The notes below the pieces were generated by a model. That model was not told the DNA's origin and ran no database searches. It was given only the letters and a program-made list of their open reading frames with translations. A stretch of 64,000 bases of DNA from the NCBI RefSeq assembly GCF_017744835.1, contig NZ_JAGIAM010000002.1:310001-374000 (forward strand), given 5' to 3'. Below, piece after piece: positions 1 to 11,900 of the stretch (within the stretch, counting starts at the first letter, position 1; the number at the start of each line of letters is the position of its first letter). Source of the stretch: Sphingomonas sp. (GTDB lineage Bacteria; Pseudomonadota; Alphaproteobacteria; Sphingomonadales; Sphingomonadaceae). Made by a program: the position numbers and the translations under genes.

Positions 1-55
1 CCGCCGCCGCGGTCAGCAGCGTGCCTTGCATCAGCGTCCGCCGAGTGAAGCGCAT
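1..55 (-). CDS. Tat-exported protein, 5' fragment only
   Basis: Only the first 18 codons lie in the window. They read MRFTRRTLMQGTLLTAAA, a twin-arginine signal start (T-R-R-T-L-M followed by a hydrophobic run), so the product is probably folded in the cytoplasm and exported by Tat. An AGAGGA ribosome-binding site lies about 8 nt upstream of the ATG. The gene starts 14 nt after the stop of the DUF6250 lipoprotein and is probably co-transcribed with it. With GH105 next door, an enzyme of plant-polysaccharide breakdown is a reasonable guess, but nothing catalytic is visible. Confidence 0.6.
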   Translation of the reverse strand, partial: MRFTRRTLMQGTLLTAAA

Positions 56-69
56 GGGTCTGGTCCTCT

Positions 70-726
70 TCAGGGTCGGCCGATGCGCACGTCGCGCACC
101 CGCAAATGGCTCTTGGTGGTCCGCAGCGCGAACCAGCCGCGCGTGTAGGGTTCGGCGTCATCGAGCGCGAAGATCCGCCGTCCATCGCGCTCCACGGCAA
201 TGCGACGGCCGTCGGCGATCAGCCGGATGCGCGTCCAGCGATTGGGCACCAACATATTCTCCGCGCCCTTCAGGTCGTGCTCGGGAAGCAGCGGACGGTT
301 GCCGGGCTGGCCGATATAGCGGCGGAAGCGCGTCGTCGTGTTCCGGTTGCCGCCGATGCCGACGTAATAGGTTTTTAGGTCGTCATATTGCGCGAAGGCG
401 CCCGAGCGCGGGCGGGCGAACACCGATCCCTTCGACGCGGCGGGGTCGGTCGCCATCCAGAAGGCATTGAGGTCGCTCACCTGGTCGTTGGGACCGCCTT
501 CGGACACGGCCATTGCCTCGAACTCGATCGCGACGGGGCCGGACAGCGGCTTGGCGTACCAGAGCGACAGGCCCGCGGGCGTGTCGATGTCGACCACGCC
601 GCCGGTGAACGACACATGCGAGGGCTGCTCGGCCTCGACACGCCATGCGTCTGACGCGGGCCGGACCGCTCCGGCAGCGCAGCCGGACAGGGCAAAGGCA
701 GCGACCACGACCCGAAGCAACGCCAT
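70..726 (-). CDS. DUF6250-type lipoprotein, likely carbohydrate-associated
   Basis: 218 aa. The start at 726 gives MALLRVVVAAFALSGC, a short signal peptide ending in an L-S-G-C lipobox, so Cys16 is probably lipidated. The longer open frame adds 16 arginine-rich residues that would spoil the signal. The mature part is a beta-sandwich-like chain with W/Y-rich segments (SLWYAKPL, NAFWMATDP, YYVGIGGNRNTTTRFRRY) and a C-terminal segment on surface exposure and refined strands (RGWFALRTTKSH). It resembles the DUF6250 family found beside pectin and rhamnogalacturonan enzymes. The family call is from memory of its motifs; no catalytic residues can be assigned. It is divergent from GH105 at 861, sharing a 134-bp promoter region. 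Confidence 0.65.
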   Translation of the reverse strand: MALLRVVVAAFALSGCAAGAVRPASDAWRVEAEQPSHVSFTGGVVDIDTPAGLSLWYAKPLSGPVAIEFEAMAVSEGGPNDQVSDLNAFWMATDPAASKGSVFARPRSGAFAQYDDLKTYYVGIGGNRNTTTRFRRYIGQPGNRPLLPEHDLKGAENMLVPNRWTRIRLIADGRRIAVERDGRRIFALDDAEPYTRGWFALRTTKSHLRVRDVRIGRP

Positions 727-860
727 TCCCCTCCCTCTCGCGGTGGTCCGGATATCGGCCCCGCGTTGCCGCACGATATCAGCAATTGAAGCGGGTTCGC
801 AATATATGTAGCATCATGCCACAATATGGAACTAGCCGTCGTGCGGCAGGGGGAGAGGAC

Positions 861-2225
861 ATGACACGCACGCTTGCCTGGGCGCTTGCCGCCCTGCCGA
901 TCGCCACCGCGTTACCTGCCGCGGCCCAACCCGCCACGTTCCCGACCACCAGCTTCGAGCGTCCGCAGCTCCCGCCGCGGCCCGACACGCGCTTCGATCC
1001 GGCAGCTCTTCCCGATCCGCCGCGCGTGCTGGCGCTGCTCGACTATACCGCGCTCGCCCAGATCGACGCGCTCGCCACCCAGCCGCTCAGGCTCCGCAAC
1101 AACGCGATCCGCGAGCCGAGTGCCAATTGGGTCGCCGCCGCCTTCTACACCGGCGCGGCCCGGCTCGCGCGCAGCTCGAAGCGGCCGGAGATCCTCGCCT
1201 TTCTCCGCGCGGTGGCCGACCATTACAACTACGGCTTCCGCGGCACGACGCCGCGCGCGATGATCAATGCCGACGACCAGGCGATCGGCGAACTCTATCT
1301 CGAGCTCCATGCCCGCATCGGCCAGCCGGGAATGCTCCTGCCGCTCAGGCAGCGGATGGACTACACCTTGCCCTCGCTGACGAAGGAGCCCGCGCCCGCG
1401 CAGCTCACCTGGTGGTGGTGCGACGCGCTCTACATGGCCCCGCCGGTGCTCGCGCGCCTCTCGGCGGTGACAGGCGACCCGGCCTATCTCCGCGCAATGG
1501 ATGTGCAGTGGTGGCGCACTTACGATCGGCTGTGGGATCCCGCGGAAAAGCTTTATTTCCGCGACGAGCGCTTCGTCACGCGCCGCTCGGCGACCGGCAA
1601 GAAGATCTTCTGGTCGCGCGGGATGGGCTGGGTCGCGGGCGGCTATGCGCGCGTGCTCGAATCGATGCCCGCGGACTTCCCCTCGCGCCCGCGCTATATC
1701 GAGGCCTTCCGCACGATGATGACGCGGCTGCTCCCGCTCCAGCGCGATGACGGCATGTGGAGCGCCAGCCTGCTCGATCCCGAAGCGCTGCCTGGGCCCG
1801 AGGCGTCAGGATCGGCTTTCATCACCTATGCCATGGCCTGGGGCATCAACCACGGCATCCTCGATCGCAAGACCTTCCTCCCGCACGTGCTGCGCGGCTG
1901 GGCCGGGCTGACCAATGTGGTCCAGCCGAACGGGCTGCTCGGCCATGTCCAGCGCACCGGCGACCAGCCCGTCCCCACTGCGCCCGGCGATACCGGGCTC
2001 TACGGCACCGGCGCGCTGATTCTCGCCGGGCTCGAAGTCGCACGGCTGGGCGCCGCGCCCACGCCGCTGCCGCTCGCCGAGCCGACACGCGATCTGGCCG
2101 AGCCCGACCGGCCGCCGCTCCCGCCGCTCGCCGCCGACGCCACGCCCGAGCAGCGCCGCTGGTACGAGGAGCGGCAGGCGATGCGCGACCTCGCCTATGA
2201 TCCCGCCGCGGTACCCGCTCCCTGA
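861..2225 (+). CDS. GH105 unsaturated glucuronyl/rhamnogalacturonyl hydrolase
   Basis: 454 aa, with a Sec signal peptide (MTRTLAWALAALPIATALPAAAQ) and a strong GGGGGAGAGG site before the ATG at 861. It should hydrate and cleave the 4,5-unsaturated uronic acid left at the non-reducing end by polysaccharide lyases. The (alpha/alpha)6-barrel family hallmarks are visible: an N-A-D-D-Q segment near residue 136-140, W-W-W-C-D at 184-188 (the aspartate matches the second catalytic-site acid of the YteR family), and FWSRGMGW near 250-257. An acidic, proline-rich C-terminal tail (about 50 residues) is extra to the fold. The export signal places the reaction in the periplasm. The divergent lipoprotein and Tat-protein genes suggest a small pectin/rhamnogalacturonan locus. 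Confidence 0.85.
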   Translation: MTRTLAWALAALPIATALPAAAQPATFPTTSFERPQLPPRPDTRFDPAALPDPPRVLALLDYTALAQIDALATQPLRLRNNAIREPSANWVAAAFYTGAARLARSSKRPEILAFLRAVADHYNYGFRGTTPRAMINADDQAIGELYLELHARIGQPGMLLPLRQRMDYTLPSLTKEPAPAQLTWWWCDALYMAPPVLARLSAVTGDPAYLRAMDVQWWRTYDRLWDPAEKLYFRDERFVTRRSATGKKIFWSRGMGWVAGGYARVLESMPADFPSRPRYIEAFRTMMTRLLPLQRDDGMWSASLLDPEALPGPEASGSAFITYAMAWGINHGILDRKTFLPHVLRGWAGLTNVVQPNGLLGHVQRTGDQPVPTAPGDTGLYGTGALILAGLEVARLGAAPTPLPLAEPTRDLAEPDRPPLPPLAADATPEQRRWYEERQAMRDLAYDPAAVPAP

Positions 2226-2295
2226 TCGACCGCCGGCCATTGCGGGTATAGAATACCGACCCTAGGCTGGCGCCTGCGAATTTGGGGAGGTTCGA

Positions 2296-2907
2296 ATGGA
2301 AATGATCGCGGCGATGCTCATGGCAGGAGCAAGCTGGATGGGGCTGGACGCGAAGCAGGGCCGACCTGCGCAGCCCGCGCCTGCGCCGGCCCCCGCGGCA
2401 GCGGCCTCGGGTGCAGCTTGGCAGCTCGTCTGCCCTCCCGCGCCGACGCCCTCTCCCACGCCTGCCCCCGCGCAGGCCTGCAGCCTGGTGCAAAATCTGG
2501 TCGCGGGCGAGCAGAAGCAGCGGCTGCTGACCGTGGTGCTCCAGCGCACAGCGCAGTCAGGGCACAATATGACGATCGCGCTGCCGCACGGCGTCTATTT
2601 TCCCGCTGGCGTCAGCCTGCAGGTCGATGACGGTGCGCAGAAGCCGCTGGCGGTACAGACCAGCGATCAGAACGGCGCCTATACCGGCACAGCCATCGAC
2701 GCGACGCTGCTCGCGGCGATGCGCGCGGGCAAGACGTTCAAGATCGGCTTCACCGCGGGCAACGGACAGCGGATCATCGTGCCGGTGACGCTGCAGGATT
2801 TCCCCGCCGGCCTGACCGCACTGGACAAGACCCCGCTGCCGCCCGCGCCGCCGGCGGCTCCGGCTGCGCCGTCGACTGCACCCACGCCCCCCGCACCCAA
2901 GCGCTGA
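2296..2907 (+). CDS. Invasion-associated locus B (IalB) family protein
   Basis: 203 aa. The ATG at 2296 follows GGGGAGG at ideal spacing. A poorly hydrophobic N-terminus (MEMIAAMLMAGASWMG) is followed by a Pro/Ala-rich linker. The IalB signature is W-Q-L-V-C (Cys46) and C-S-L-V-Q (Cys62), a pair that would form the conserved disulphide, then a beta-rich domain and a Pro/Ala tail from about residue 175. IalB-family proteins are periplasmic or envelope proteins of alphaproteobacteria, with a virulence role shown in Bartonella; the function here is unknown. It converges on the adhesin gene, leaving only 66 nt between the two stops. Confidence 0.75.
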   Translation: MEMIAAMLMAGASWMGLDAKQGRPAQPAPAPAPAAAASGAAWQLVCPPAPTPSPTPAPAQACSLVQNLVAGEQKQRLLTVVLQRTAQSGHNMTIALPHGVYFPAGVSLQVDDGAQKPLAVQTSDQNGAYTGTAIDATLLAAMRAGKTFKIGFTAGNGQRIIVPVTLQDFPAGLTALDKTPLPPAPPAAPAAPSTAPTPPAPKR

Positions 2908-2973
2908 GTCCATCCTTTCGCGTAGCGCCGCGCGCCCGACCTCGGTGCCGGGCGACGCGACGCCTCGCCGGGC

Positions 2974-5900
2974 TTAGAAGGGCACGGTTCCGCTCAGATA
3001 CTGGTCGCCGGAGACCGACAGCACTCGACTGGGCGTCGCGCCGTCGTTGCCGGTGCCCAGCAGGCTCAGCGGGTTCTGTCCGCTGACATAGGCTTCGACC
3101 TGCGCATGCGTTGCCGGAGAGGTCGCGAGCCCTTCGATGTAGAACTCGTTCACCCCGCTGACGCTGCCTTGCTTGCGCAGGCTGATGCCCGGCATGTTCG
3201 CACCGATCGAGCCGCTCGTGTTGCCCGATATCTCCAGATAGACCGTCGCGTCGCCGACCGAACTGCCCGACTCGACGCGGATGCCCGAACGGACCGCCCC
3301 TGCGGTCGGCGAGCCGACCGTGTTGTTGATAATCTTGAAGTAGCCGATGTTGTACGAATTGGTGATGCCGGCAAGGATGCCGACGCCCTCCATTCCGCTG
3401 ACGTTGTTGTTCGAGATGATCGCCCGGACCGTACCGGTCTGGGTCGTATCCGCACCGCCGAGCTGGCTCCCGACCGCGATGCCCGACGAGCCGGCGATAT
3501 TGTCGATGGCGTCGACGGTGTTGGCGTCGACCAGGAAGCTGACATTGGCCTTGTTGCCCCCGAAGCCCGAGATGCCGATACCCTGGAAGTGCGCAACTTC
3601 GTTGCCGGTGATCGAGAAATTCCCCTGCCCCGTCCCGGTGACGCCCACCGAAATGCCGTTGGTGCCCAGCGGCGTGCCCGCGCTGGCCAGGCCGATGTCG
3701 TTGTTGGCAATCTGGATGATCGTGCCCGTGCCGGGGGTGGTCTGGTAGGTGCCGAGCGTTGCCGCCGCCGCTTGCGAGCCGTTGCCGCCCTGGAACTGGA
3801 TGCCTGCGCCGCTGACGAATTTGTTGATGACGTTGTTGTTGATCGTGCCGGCGAGCACCGCGGCCGCGCCTCCGGCCGATCCGTTGATGTCGATCTGAAC
3901 GCCCGAGCCCTTCGAAGTGGCGGTGCTTCCGCTCGCCGTCATCGTGTTGTTCGAGATGTTGATGTTCGAGATCGTCCCCGACTCGTTATAGATCTGGATG
4001 CCGCTGTTATAGGCATTGGTCAGCGTGCTGCCGGTGACGGTCACCGTGCCGTCCAGATTGTTGATGCCCGTGCTGACGTCGTTGAACGCGATGTTGCTCG
4101 TGCCCGCAGTCGAGGTCGAGATTCCCGAATTGTTGATCGTGCCGTTGGTGAAGGCGAAGTTGGTGACGTCGGTGCCGTCGATGCCGCTCAGCCCGGTGTT
4201 CTGGATGTTGAGCTGGTCGAACGAGACGTTGGTCACCCCGGTGAGCTTGACGCCGTCCCCCGTCATGTTCTGGATCGTGCCGCCCGAGGAATTGTTGGTC
4301 GTGCCGGCATCCCCGCCGACGGTCAGGCCGCCCTGCGTGCCCGTGTTGTTGAGCACGATGCCGTTGACGCCGCCATTGGCGGAGATGCTGACGAAGTTCA
4401 GCCCCGTCGCGCTGATCGTCGTGTTCTGGACGTTGAGCGCCGTACCGCCGGCAGCGGCGATGGTGTTGTCCGTGCCCGCCACCGAGATGATGCCGCCGCC
4501 GGTGGCAGTGAAGCCGGCTCCGGTGGTCGTGACGATGTCGAGGCCGGTCCCGCCGCCCGCGAAGTTGATCGTGGCGCCCGTGTTGTTGGTGAGTGTCACC
4601 GCCGCGTTGGCCTGCGTCGACAGGTTGACGGCGTTGAAGGTGATCGTACCCCCGTTGCTGTTCTGCACCAGGATGCCGGCCGCGGCAGCGCCGCTGCCCG
4701 AGATCACGCCGTTCGCCGCGAAGGTGATCGTGCCCGCGTCATGCTCGTTGATCGAGACGGCGCGGCCGTTGTTGTCGGTGATCGTGCCGCCGAAGCTGAT
4801 CGAAGCGTCGCTGCTATCCACCGTGAATGCGTTGCCTGCGCCGGCGTGGGTGATGATGGTGTTCGTGATGAAGGCGAAGCTGCCCGTCGAGCCGTTCGTC
4901 GCGTCGGAGCCGGCCAGGATGTCGATACCGGCATCCCCGCCGTTGAGCGTGTTGGCGCTGCTGATCGTGTAGTTGCCGTCGGCGTTGTTGAACTGGAAGC
5001 CCGTGCCGTTGGTCACGTTGAAGCTGCCAGTCGTCTGGAACATCAGCGTACCGCCCGAGTGGTTGGTCACCGCCAGCGCCGCGGCGTTGTTCGCCTGGAC
5101 GACATCGCCGCTGAAGTTGAGGTTCGCGGTGCTGTCGCTGACGGTGATCGCCGCGCCGGTGGGGCTGGTGATCGAAGTATTGTCGCCGAAAGCGAAGCTC
5201 CCGCTCGAGCCGTTGATGATGTCGATCCCGGCATCGCCGCCGTTGAGCGTGGTCGTGCCGGTGAAGTTGTAGGCGCCATCAGCGTTGGTGAACAGCAGAC
5301 CGGTGCCGTTGGTGGCCGTGATGGTGCCGGTGAAGGTCACCGTGCCCGTCTGGTGCCCGTCGATTTCCACCGCGGCGCCCGCGCTCGTCTTGTTGACCGA
5401 GGCCGCGACGCTGACCGAGCCGGTGCCGCCGATGATATAGATGCCGCGGCCGGCAGGATCGTCGGTGGCGCCGATCGCGCCGCCGTTGATGTTCACGGTA
5501 TTGGTGCTGCCGTTGATCTCGACGCCGTTGCCGGCGCTGCCATTGATCGTGACGCTGTTGAAGGTCACGACCCCGTTTCCGGAGCCGTTGACTTCGATGC
5601 CTTCGTCGCCCGTGGCACCGATCGTCGTGGCGCCGAAGCTGACCGCCGATGAACCGCCGCCGCCGATGAAGATGCCGTCCGAGGCGACACCGGTGCCGGC
5701 GATGCTGGTCGTGCCGGTAACGGCGAAGGCGCCGCCGTCGACATTATTCAGGTTCACCGCAGTCGCTGCGGTGGTCCCGGTGCTCTGCAGCGTCGCGAAG
5801 GTCACGCCCGCGGCACCGACGGTCAGGCCATCGAGGCCGAGGATCTGCCCCGTCTGGGTCGTGACCGAATTGCCCGCGCCCTGAATCGTTAGGATGCCGC

Positions 5901-8900
5901 CCCCACTCGCGACGATGCCCCGGCCCGAGCTGGTGGTGACGTCGAGCCCGTTGCCGCCGCCCGCCATGGCGAAGTTGATCGTCGCGCCCGCGTTGTTGGT
6001 GAGCGTGATCGCGTCGCTCCCGCCGGTCGAGAGCGCGATGCTCTGGCCGGTGAAGTTGAGCGTGCCACCCGTGTTGCTGGCGATCAGGATGCCCGTGGCG
6101 TTGTCCTGGATATTCCCCGACAGCGTCACCGTGCCGCCGGAGCGGCTGCTCGCTTCGAAAGACCGGCCGGCAGTGGCGGTGATCGTGCCGCCGTAGCTCA
6201 GGTCGAGCGCGTCGCCCGCCAGCGCGATGCCGCGGGTCGTGGCGGTGATCGCACCGCTCGCGATCGTGGTCGTGCCGTTGAGCGTGCCCGCCGTCCGCTG
6301 GACGAAGATGCCGTTCGTTCCGCCGCTGTTGTTGACGGAGGCGAAAGTCAGATTGGCGGTAGTCGTGGTGGCACCGGTGTTGGTGATGTTGAGCAGCGTG
6401 CCCGTCGTGGTGGTGATCGAATTGCCGCTGCCCAGCACATTCACCGTGCCGCCGCCGCTTATGTTCATCCCGGTGCCGGCGTTGCTCGCGATGTCGAGCC
6501 CGGTGCCGCCGGCATTGAACGTGATCGTGCCGCCATCGTTGCTCGACAGATTCACCACCGTCGTCGCGCTGGCGATATTCATCTGGCCGTTGAAGACGAT
6601 TGCGCCGCCGTTGCTGTTGATGACCGAGACCGCCGTGCTGGCGTTGCCGATCGCGCTGCTGATCGCGCCGTTGAAGGTGGCGGTGCCCGCATCGTGCCCG
6701 TCGATCTCCACGGCGCGGCCGTTATTGTCGGTGATCGCGCCGTCGAAGGTCACATTGGCGCTGCTGAGCAGCGAGAAGGCGCTGTTGGCATCGGCGTTGT
6801 GGATGAGCGTGGTGCCCGCTCCGAAAGCGAAGGTGCCGGTCGCGCCATTGTAGATGTCGATGCCGGCATTGCCGCCGTTGAGCGTCGTGGTGCCGGTGAA
6901 ATTGTAGATGCCGTCGGCATCGCTGAACTGCATGCCGGCGCCCGTGGTCGCGTCGATCGTGCCGGCATAGGCGAAGGTGCCCAGCGTGTGATTGCCGGTG
7001 AAGTTCACCACATTGCCGCCAGTGGCCTGGGTGATCGAGCTGGCCGCGTCGAAGTTGAAGCTCGCGGTACCGCCGGCGATGGCGAGCGCCACGCTCGATG
7101 CACCGGAGATGTCCACATTGGTGGCGTTGATCATGCCGCCGGGCGTGGTGAACGACAGGCCGGTCGCGCCGCCGGTGATGCTGACGTTGGTCAGCGTCGT
7201 CGTGCCGGTCGCGTTGTTGAGCGTGATCGAAGTGCCGGTCGCGCCGGTGCTCGTCACATTGGTGAGCGTGCTGCCGGCCGCATTGAGCAGAATGTCGTTG
7301 GCGTTGTTCTGGAAGGTGACGTGGTCGATCGTGGTGTTGGTCGAAGGCGTGATCTCGATGCCATAGGCGCCCCCGGCGCCGAAGTTGCGGATCGTCATGT
7401 CGCTGACGATCGTGCCGGTCGCGCCGCCATTGTCGACGATGCCGTGCAGCGCGCCGCCGGTGCCGTCGAGGATGAAGCCCGAGATGCGGTTGCCGCTCGC
7501 GCCCAGCGTGATCGCGTCCGCGCCCGACGAAGTGGTGAGCGTCGCCGCGCCGTTGCCGTTCGGGTTGGTGATCGTCAGCGTGCTGCTGGCGAGCTGGATC
7601 GTCGAAGGCACGGTGAGCGCCAGAACAACCGGACCATTGCCGAAGCCGCGCACCTGGTTGTTGGCCAGCAGGTTGAGCGTGTTGTTGGCGTTGGTGCCCG
7701 CCGCGCTGATCGCCGAGCCGTTGTTCACCAGCAGGATCACGTCACCCGCAGCGAGCGCAGCCTCGGCCGCGGCGAGCGTCATCGGGTTGGCGCCGTCCGC
7801 GCCCGATCCATTGCCGCCGCCGGCTGCGCCGTCCGAATCGACGAACAGCGTCTTGCCGATGCCGAAGCCCAGACCGGGGCTGGCGGTGAAGTTGACGTCG
7901 CGGAAGTCGTAGCTGCCTGCCGCCGGTGCCGCCGACGCGTTGATCGGCGTCCCCGCAGAGATGCTGGAGCCCGTGTCACCCGCGGCCTCACCGTCGCCGA
8001 AGGTGAAGGACAGGTTGGTGGCGGCATCGAGCCACACGCCCGTGTTGACGCCCGAGATCGAGGCGGATGCGCCGGCCGCGGCATTGTCGCCCAGCCGGAC
8101 GGCCTGTCCACCGAAGCTGCCGCGGAGATCGACTGCGATCGTGCTGCCCGCTGCCGAGCTGGTCACGTCGAAATCGCCGACGGTGACCGCGGCGAGCAGG
8201 TCCGCGCCGTTCAGGTCGAGCGCGACGGCGCTGCCGCCGGTCAGGCCGATATCGAGATCGGCGATCGAGAGCGCCGCGCCCAGCGTACCGCCGATGTCGA
8301 TGCCTCTGCTGGCGATATTCTGCAGATTGACCGTGCCGAGCGTGATCGCGCCGCCGGCTGTGCCGACGTTGGTGAGCAGGACCCCGCCACCGCCGGACAT
8401 GGTCACGCTGGCGAATTCGATGCCCGCGCTGCCGACCGTGGTACCGCTCAAGCTCACAGTGCCGCCGCCGATCGTGTTGCCCAGGCCGGTGATGTTCAGC
8501 GTGCCGGCGTTCGTGGCGAGTAGGCTGTTGCCGGCTCCCGTGGTCGTGATGCCCAGCCCGCCGCCGGTGAAGTTGATCGTCGAAGTCGCGTTGTTGAGCA
8601 GCTCTACGCCGTTGGTGCCCACGAGATTGAAGGTCTTCGAGGCGCCCGAGAAGGTGATGGTGGTGCCGCCGATGTTGTTCGACGCGAGAACGCCGCCCGC
8701 CACGCCGGTTGCTTGCAGATTCCCACCGAAGGCCAGGTTGCCGCCGGTGCGGTTGCGAACCTCCACCGTGCGGCCGGCGCTGGCCTTGGTGACAGCAGCA
8801 TTGATCGTAACCGCGCCGTTCCCGCCATCCACGGTCACGCCATTGCCTGCAGGGCTACCGGTGCCGCCGATCGCCCCGCCGCCGATCGTGACCGATCCGG

Positions 8901-11900
8901 TGGCGCCGGTGATGAGCACGCCGTCGCCCAGGACATTGTCGATCGTGACGCTCGAGAAGCTGATCGCGCCGTTGCCCGCGCCGTTGATCTCGATGCCCTC
9001 GTCGCCCCCGGCGCCGGAGATCGTCGCGTTGCCGAAGCTGACCGAGGAAGCAGAGCCGCCGCCGACCCAGATGCCGTCGCTGCCACCACTCAGGCCCGTG
9101 ATGACGGTGTTGCCGCCGCTGAACGCGCCGCCGTCCAGATTGTTGACGCGGATCGCCGCGGGCGCGGTCGATGTGGAGCCACCCAGCGTGGCAAAATTGA
9201 TTCCACTCGCGCCTGCAGTCACGCCGTCGAGATCGACGATGCGGCCGGTGCCGGTCTGGATGGCGTTGCCGGAGCCGGCAAAGCTGATCGTGCCGCCGGT
9301 CGACGCGACGAGCCCCGCGCCGCTGGCGGTGTTCACGTTCAAGCCGCCGCCCAGGAAGCTGATCGTCGCGCCGCCATTGTTGGTGAACGACAGGCCGGCG
9401 CCCGTGGTGGTGTTGATCGTCACCACGCCATTGAACGTCGCGTCGAGCGGGTCGATCTGGCCGGTGTTGTCCTGAATCGCGATGCCGGCGGTCGATGCGT
9501 TGGTGACGGTCACCGCGCCGGTGACGGTGAAGCTGCCTTCGACCTGGTCGAGCAGGATGCCATAGGCACCCCCGCTCGACGTGACGCTCGAAGCGGTGAT
9601 GTTCACGCTCAGCGGATCGAGGTTGATCGCCGTGCCGCCAGTCGTGTCGACCGAGCCGTCGAGCGTGGTCAGCAGGAAGCCGTTCGCCTTGGAATTGGCG
9701 ACCAGCAGGCCGGTGCCGCCGGTGTTGGCGATGTCGAGATCGCTGAAAGTCAGCGCGCCCGAGACGTTGGTGAGGCTCAAACCATCGCCCTGGACCCGCG
9801 CGCCGGCAGTGCCGATCGTCAGCGCGCCGGCATTGACTGTCTGGATGCCCGCGGTCGCGGTGTTGCTGTCGAAGGTGACGGTGTTGAAGACCAGACCCGC
9901 GGTTTCACCACCCGCGGTGCCGATGGTCAGCCCCGACATGCCGGTGAGCGTCAGCGTGCCGCCGGTGCCGTTGAGGTTGAGCAGCGCGCCCGGCTGGTTG
10001 CCCGCGTTGGCGAGCGCGAGGTTCTGCAGGTTCACGATGCGCGCCGCAGCGCCCGAACGGATGTCGATGCCCGCGCCGCCACCCGAGATCGTGCTGTTGC
10101 GGATCGTCGCGGTGCCGGCGGTGCCGCTGGCGTAGACGCCCGCGCCGGTGCCGGTATTCGATATAACCGCCCCGTCGATCACGCCGGTGCCGCCGAGCTG
10201 CACGGTGCCGGTCGCGTCCGCCGAAGTCAGCAGCGGTGCGCCCGAACCGGTCAGCGGATTGACAATGAAGCCCGTCGTAATGCCGTGCACGGTCACGTTG
10301 GCGGGGGCGCCACCGCCGACATTGAACGAATCGACGTCGCGGAAGCTGAGCAGCGTCTGCCCATCGGCCAGCGACAGGGTGCCCGTGATCGTGTCGAACG
10401 CGCCCGCGCCCGCCTGGCCGTCGAGCAGGACGATAAAGGGCGCCGTCGACGCGTCCGCGCCGGCGATGCTGCCCGGGTCAGCCAGTGTGCCCACGCCTGT
10501 GGCACCCGCCCGAACGAAATAGGCGTTGACCGATAGCTGGGTGGTGTCGCCGACCAGGTTCACGTCGGCGAAATTATAGGTGCCGCTGACATTCAGTCCG
10601 GTGATGACGATCGGCGTGGTGGCGTTGATCGTCGAGAACACGTCGATCGTGTCTTCGCCGTCGCCATATTGGAAGGCGCCGGTACGCGCCGCGTTGGTGA
10701 GGTCCACGCCCACGCCCACGCCCACGATCGCGCTGCTGTTCGTGACAAGAATGTCGCCCGCGCCGGTGTTGCCGGTAAGGTCGATGCCCTTGGTGCCCGT
10801 GGCCGAAGCGCCGGCCACGTCGAGCGTGTCGAAAGTGACGTCGCCCAGCGCGCCGGTCAGGTCGACCGCGGTCAGGCCGGCAGTGAGGCCCGCGATGTCC
10901 ACGTCACCGAAGGTGAAGCTGCCCGCAGACCCGCTGGTGATCGCAATCCGCGCGCCGCCCGAGAGCGTCAGGTCGCCGAAGGTGTAGGTACCGTCGGCAT
11001 CCGCCGCGAGGAGCCCGATGCCGCCCGTGGCCGAGACGCTGGCGCCGGTGAATTCGGCATTGCTCAAATCGCCGCCGATGATCACCATCAGCGGCTGGCC
11101 CGCCGCCGACTGGGCGATGCTGCCCGAATAGGCGATCGTCGCCGACGAGCCGGCCAGCAGGATCGAAGGTCCGGCCGAATCGACGATGCTCGTGCCCGAG
11201 CCGAAAGTGAGGCTGCCCGCCGAGCCGGCGACGATGCCGATCCCGACGCCGTTCAGCGCGGTCGTGCCGGTGAAGCTGTAGCTGCCGTCGGCATTGGCGA
11301 AGCTCAGTCCGCTCCCCCCGCTGGTCGCAAGGCTGCCGGTGAAGCTCGCGGCGGTATTGTCGCCGCCGACCGAGATCAGCGCGCCGGCGGTGATGCCCGA
11401 GATGGCGCCGTCATACGCGAAGGTCGCCCCGCCGCTGCTCGTGAGGTTGATCGCGGCGCTCGTCGTGCCGACGATGCTCGAGCCGCTGCCGAAGCTGTAA
11501 TCGCCCGAGCTCGGGCCCGTGAGCTGGATGCCGTAGCCCGCGCCCGCCGCAACGGTGAGCGCGTCGATGCTGACCGCACGGCCGCCGGTGCCCGCTCCAC
11601 GCACATTGGCCAGCAGGACGCCTACGCCGGTGCCCGAATAGGCGACGCTGGTCAGCGCCACGTCCGCATCGACGCCGTTCAGCGCGAGCGCCGAGGATCC
11701 GCCGCCGCCCAGGATCGTGTCGATGTCGCCCGTCGCCGAGAAGGCGAATCCGCCCGGCGCCGCGAAGACATAGGCGCCGAAGCCGCCGGTGTTGGCCAAT
11801 CCAAGGTCGAGCGACAGCCCGCCGCCGACCTGGTCGAGGCCGAACGCGTCGCCCCCGACGCGCTGGGCGGCGGTGCCGATCTGCAGCGTACCGGACACGG

